This document shows, piece after piece, positions 43,829 through 45,711 of a stretch of 45,711 nt of DNA. The stretch is from Oscillospiraceae bacterium (GTDB taxonomy: Bacteria > Bacillota > Clostridia > Oscillospirales > Acutalibacteraceae). The number at the start of each line of letters is the position of its first letter. The first letter of the stretch is position 1. The notes below the pieces were generated by a model that did no database searches, was not told the DNA's origin, and saw only the letters and a program-made list of their open reading frames with translations. The DNA lies in NCBI GenBank assembly GCA_015066015.1, contig SVPE01000015.1:1-45711 (forward strand). Direction: 5' to 3'. A program made the translations under genes and the position numbers.

Positions 43829-43858
43829 TTTTAAAATAAACTACAGCTTATTTTAAAA
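43829..43858. promoter_or_regulatory. 11-bp AT-rich inverted repeat, candidate operator
   Basis: TTTTAAAATAA (43829-43839) and TTATTTTAAAA (43848-43858) are perfect inverted copies around 8 bases. The site ends 5 bases before the -35 box of the next gene, so a regulator bound here could control it. The AT-rich sequence makes chance formation possible. Confidence 0.4.
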
Positions 43859-43863
43859 ATAGA

Positions 43864-43893
43864 TTGACACATATATGGTTTTTATTTTATAAT
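43864..43893 (+). promoter_or_regulatory. Promoter of the ceramidase-like gene
   Basis: Perfect TTGACA (43864-43869), an 18-base spacer and perfect TATAAT (43888-43893). The transcript starts near 43900, leaving a leader of less than 20 bases. Confidence 0.82.
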
Positions 43894-43917
43894 TAAATCA
43901 ACAAGGGAGGTAAGAAT

Positions 43918-45561
43918 ATGAAGAAAAATTTGAGTAAAATTGTAGCACTTATGCTTTGTTTCACGATGCTTTTCTGCGGCAATTCAATTGTTTCATATGC
44001 AGCAGACGGCAGTCTTGCAGACGTAGGTACTTCAATAATGAAGGTGCTTTATGACACACTCAATGTTATTGTTGAAAAGGTTGTAAGCTTTGCATGCAAG
44101 GTTTATCCCGATCCCGTAGATTGGCTTGAAGAAGCTGATTACAACGCTGAAAAAGCAGGCTTTATGCCCGGTCGTGAAAAATATCAGACCGAAGCGGCAG
44201 ACGGTGCATACTGGGAATTGGGTTATGCAAGCAAAAGCATTTTACCCGAAGATGTTAACAACGGCAAATACAATCTCGGCAGAGATCTGACGGATAAAAA
44301 AGCTCAGGGCGTCTATGATGACCAGAGAATCCGTGTTGCAGTTATTGATGACAACAGCGGCGAAGGTGCAGTTGTTATGGGTGCAATCGATGCTTTAGGT
44401 GTTACATCAACAGATACAAGATCAATCCGCAAGGGTGTTATGGAGTATTGTGAAAAAGAAGGCATCAAGGTTGCAAGCATCAACATTTCCGCAACTCACG
44501 CTCATTCGGTTCTTGATACACAGGGCGTAAGTACGGGTGCAATCCCGAAGTTGCTTCTTAACGGATTCTATAATTTCTTCGGAATTAAAAGCGATATCCC
44601 CGGAATGAAAACTGCTCATTACTTCAAAAAGTATTTTGTAGCTCAGTCAATCGAAGCTATCAAAGAAGCTTTTGCCGATATGGAAAGCGGTAAGCTTTAT
44701 TACGATGAAATCGATTGCAGCAAATACATCAAGGATAAGAGAGAGCTTATTTCAAAAGAGAATATCCCCGATACTGCAGCACTTCGTTTTGTTCCCGACT
44801 CGGGAAGTGAAGATACATACCTCACAGACATCACTTGCCACGCTACATCATTCAGCGCAAGCAACGGTCTTGTAGGTTCTGACTATATCTATTATATGGA
44901 TAAGGCAATCAAGGAAAAAACGGGTGCAAACCTTGTTATGATTCCCGGTGCAGTAGGTCAGGTTTCAAGAGATATTCACGTTGATACAACAGGAATGAGC
45001 GAGTGGGACGAAAAGGGCGCTCAGGCTAAATACCTCGGCGGAAAATTTGCTGATTTTGTACTTGCTGCTGACTTCTCAGAAGAGCTTGCTCCTGTGATCA
45101 ATGCAACACACAGAGAAATTTTCATCAAACCCGAAAACAGTATTCTTGTTTTAGCTTGTGAAGCAAGACTTGTAAACAATCAGGTTATCAAAAAGGCAGA
45201 CGGTACTTACTGTATGCCGTCGGAAATGGGTTATATTGAATTCGGTAACGAGTTCGCATTTGCACTTTTCCCGACAGAGCTTTATCCCGAAGTTTTCTGG
45301 GATGATGAAATCACAAATGCTACAACCTGGGACGATGCAGTATGGCCTTATGACAGCCTTCATAATGCGGTTGACGGCGTAAAGATTTACCCCGTAAGCA
45401 TCACGAATGATGCACTCGGTTACGTTTTGACAGACAACAACTTCGCATTTATGGGTCACATCATCGGCGAAGAAATCGCAGATGAAGTTTTGTCAGTCGG
45501 TAAGCATATGGGTTCATTCCTTGTTGAGGAATATTACACAATGCTTGATGAAATGAAATAA
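43918..45561 (+). CDS. Secreted neutral/alkaline ceramidase-like hydrolase
   Basis: The 547-residue protein has a signal peptide (MKKNLSK, hydrophobic run, VSYA just before ADG, cleavage near residue 28). The rest resembles the N-terminal catalytic domain of neutral/alkaline ceramidases: ASKSILPEDV, then a His pair H194/H196 in SATHAHS (family: THTHS-type zinc site), TCHATSFSA and MIPGAVGQVSRD. Such enzymes cleave the amide bond of ceramides using zinc. The protein is shorter than full ceramidases, which carry a C-terminal immunoglobulin-like domain, and the substrate may be another amide or lipid. GGGAGG lies 8 bases before the ATG. The gene has its own strong promoter. Confidence 0.75.
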   Translation: MKKNLSKIVALMLCFTMLFCGNSIVSYAADGSLADVGTSIMKVLYDTLNVIVEKVVSFACKVYPDPVDWLEEADYNAEKAGFMPGREKYQTEAADGAYWELGYASKSILPEDVNNGKYNLGRDLTDKKAQGVYDDQRIRVAVIDDNSGEGAVVMGAIDALGVTSTDTRSIRKGVMEYCEKEGIKVASINISATHAHSVLDTQGVSTGAIPKLLLNGFYNFFGIKSDIPGMKTAHYFKKYFVAQSIEAIKEAFADMESGKLYYDEIDCSKYIKDKRELISKENIPDTAALRFVPDSGSEDTYLTDITCHATSFSASNGLVGSDYIYYMDKAIKEKTGANLVMIPGAVGQVSRDIHVDTTGMSEWDEKGAQAKYLGGKFADFVLAADFSEELAPVINATHREIFIKPENSILVLACEARLVNNQVIKKADGTYCMPSEMGYIEFGNEFAFALFPTELYPEVFWDDEITNATTWDDAVWPYDSLHNAVDGVKIYPVSITNDALGYVLTDNNFAFMGHIIGEEIADEVLSVGKHMGSFLVEEYYTMLDEMK

Positions 45562-45592
45562 AATATTAAAGCAGTATGTTTCGATAATGATA

Positions 45593-45711
45593 TGCACCCC
45601 AAAAGTTAGACACTTTTGGAGGTGCATATTTTTTATGGGTAAAACAGGAAGAAAAAACAAAGTTTATAGTGCAGAATTTAAAATAGGTGTTATAATGGAT
45701 ATGCGAGAACA
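45593..45711 (+). mobile_element. Left end of an IS3-family (IS150-like) insertion sequence, truncated by the window edge
   Basis: The segment beginning TGCACCCCAAAAGTTAGAC at 45593 has the typical left inverted repeat of IS150-group IS3 elements. It is followed by a nearly perfect inverted copy (45612-45629, one bulged A) and then the start of an orfA-like gene. The rest lies beyond the window. It is inserted about 30 bases after the stop codon of the ceramidase-like gene. The matching right end and target duplication cannot be seen. Confidence 0.75.
45635..45711 (+). CDS. IS3-family transposase OrfA, partial (5' end)
   Basis: The 25 visible residues (MGKTGRKNKVYSAEFK...) are a basic stretch followed by the YSAEFKIGVI-type start of the OrfA helix-turn-helix. 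OrfA binds the IS ends and is joined to OrfB by frameshifting in the complete element. The Shine-Dalgarno GGAGG (45618-45622) is buried in the terminal hairpin. That is a known way to silence transcripts entering from outside. Confidence 0.7.
   Translation, partial: MGKTGRKNKVYSAEFKIGVIMDMRE

Overview
The window looks like a chromosome segment of a low-GC Gram-positive bacterium of the class Clostridia, most likely an anaerobic gut-type Oscillospiraceae/Ruminococcaceae relative. This is an inference from three things. The S10-spc-alpha ribosomal block is complete and carries rpsD and a small KOW gene in it. There is a BspA-type leucine-rich-repeat protein with a dockerin-like tail. Promoters and Shine-Dalgarno sites are of the strong Firmicutes type (TTGACA/TATAAT, AAGGAGG).

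Layout. 1-800: the tail of an upstream unit, a tRNA-Asn gene with its own terminator, then about 650 bases with no convincing gene that hold a short repeat and a second copy of the Asn anticodon stem-loop. 800-2.9 kb: a small membrane protein, then an ECF sigma factor translationally coupled to a DUF4349 membrane protein. 3.1-7 kb: a CrtI-like FAD oxidoreductase whose stop codon abuts the start of a ferredoxin reductase with a fused 2Fe-2S domain, then a membrane-anchored metallophosphoesterase. 7.1-12.5 kb: a divergent pair (orphan substrate-binding lipoprotein and tex), mltG, and lexA with a recognisable SOS box on its -35 element. REP-like fold-back elements lie in front of mltG and downstream of the lexA promoter region. 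12.9-16.1 kb: one large secreted repeat protein. 16.3-22.6 kb: flavin reductase, alanine racemase, a polytopic membrane protein, aspS, hisS and mgsA. 22.7-27.8 kb: a DnaD-like and a DnaC-like replication pair, a cyclophilin lipoprotein, a second metallophosphoesterase and an unrecognised membrane-anchored protein.

27.8-43.8 kb is the ribosomal superoperon: promoter, a roughly 290-base structured leader with an internal intrinsic terminator, then rpsJ-rplC-rplD-rplW-rplB-rpsS-rplV-rpsC-rplP-rpmC-rpsQ-rplN-rplX-rplE-rpsN-rpsH-rplF-rplR-rpsE-rpmD-rplO-secY-adk-map-KOW-infA-rpmJ-rpsM-rpsK-rpsD-rpoA-rplQ and a strong terminator. The zinc-binding forms of S14, S4 and L36 are present. After it come a secreted neutral-ceramidase-like protein and, at the right edge, the left end of an IS3-family insertion sequence that runs out of the window.

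Most of the window is core housekeeping DNA. The items most worth a second look are the structured S10 leader with its attenuator-like terminator, the CrtI-like/ferredoxin-reductase pair, the repeat and dockerin protein, and the fold-back elements whose arms can pair in two ways. I found no CRISPR array, prophage, defence island or biosynthetic cluster.
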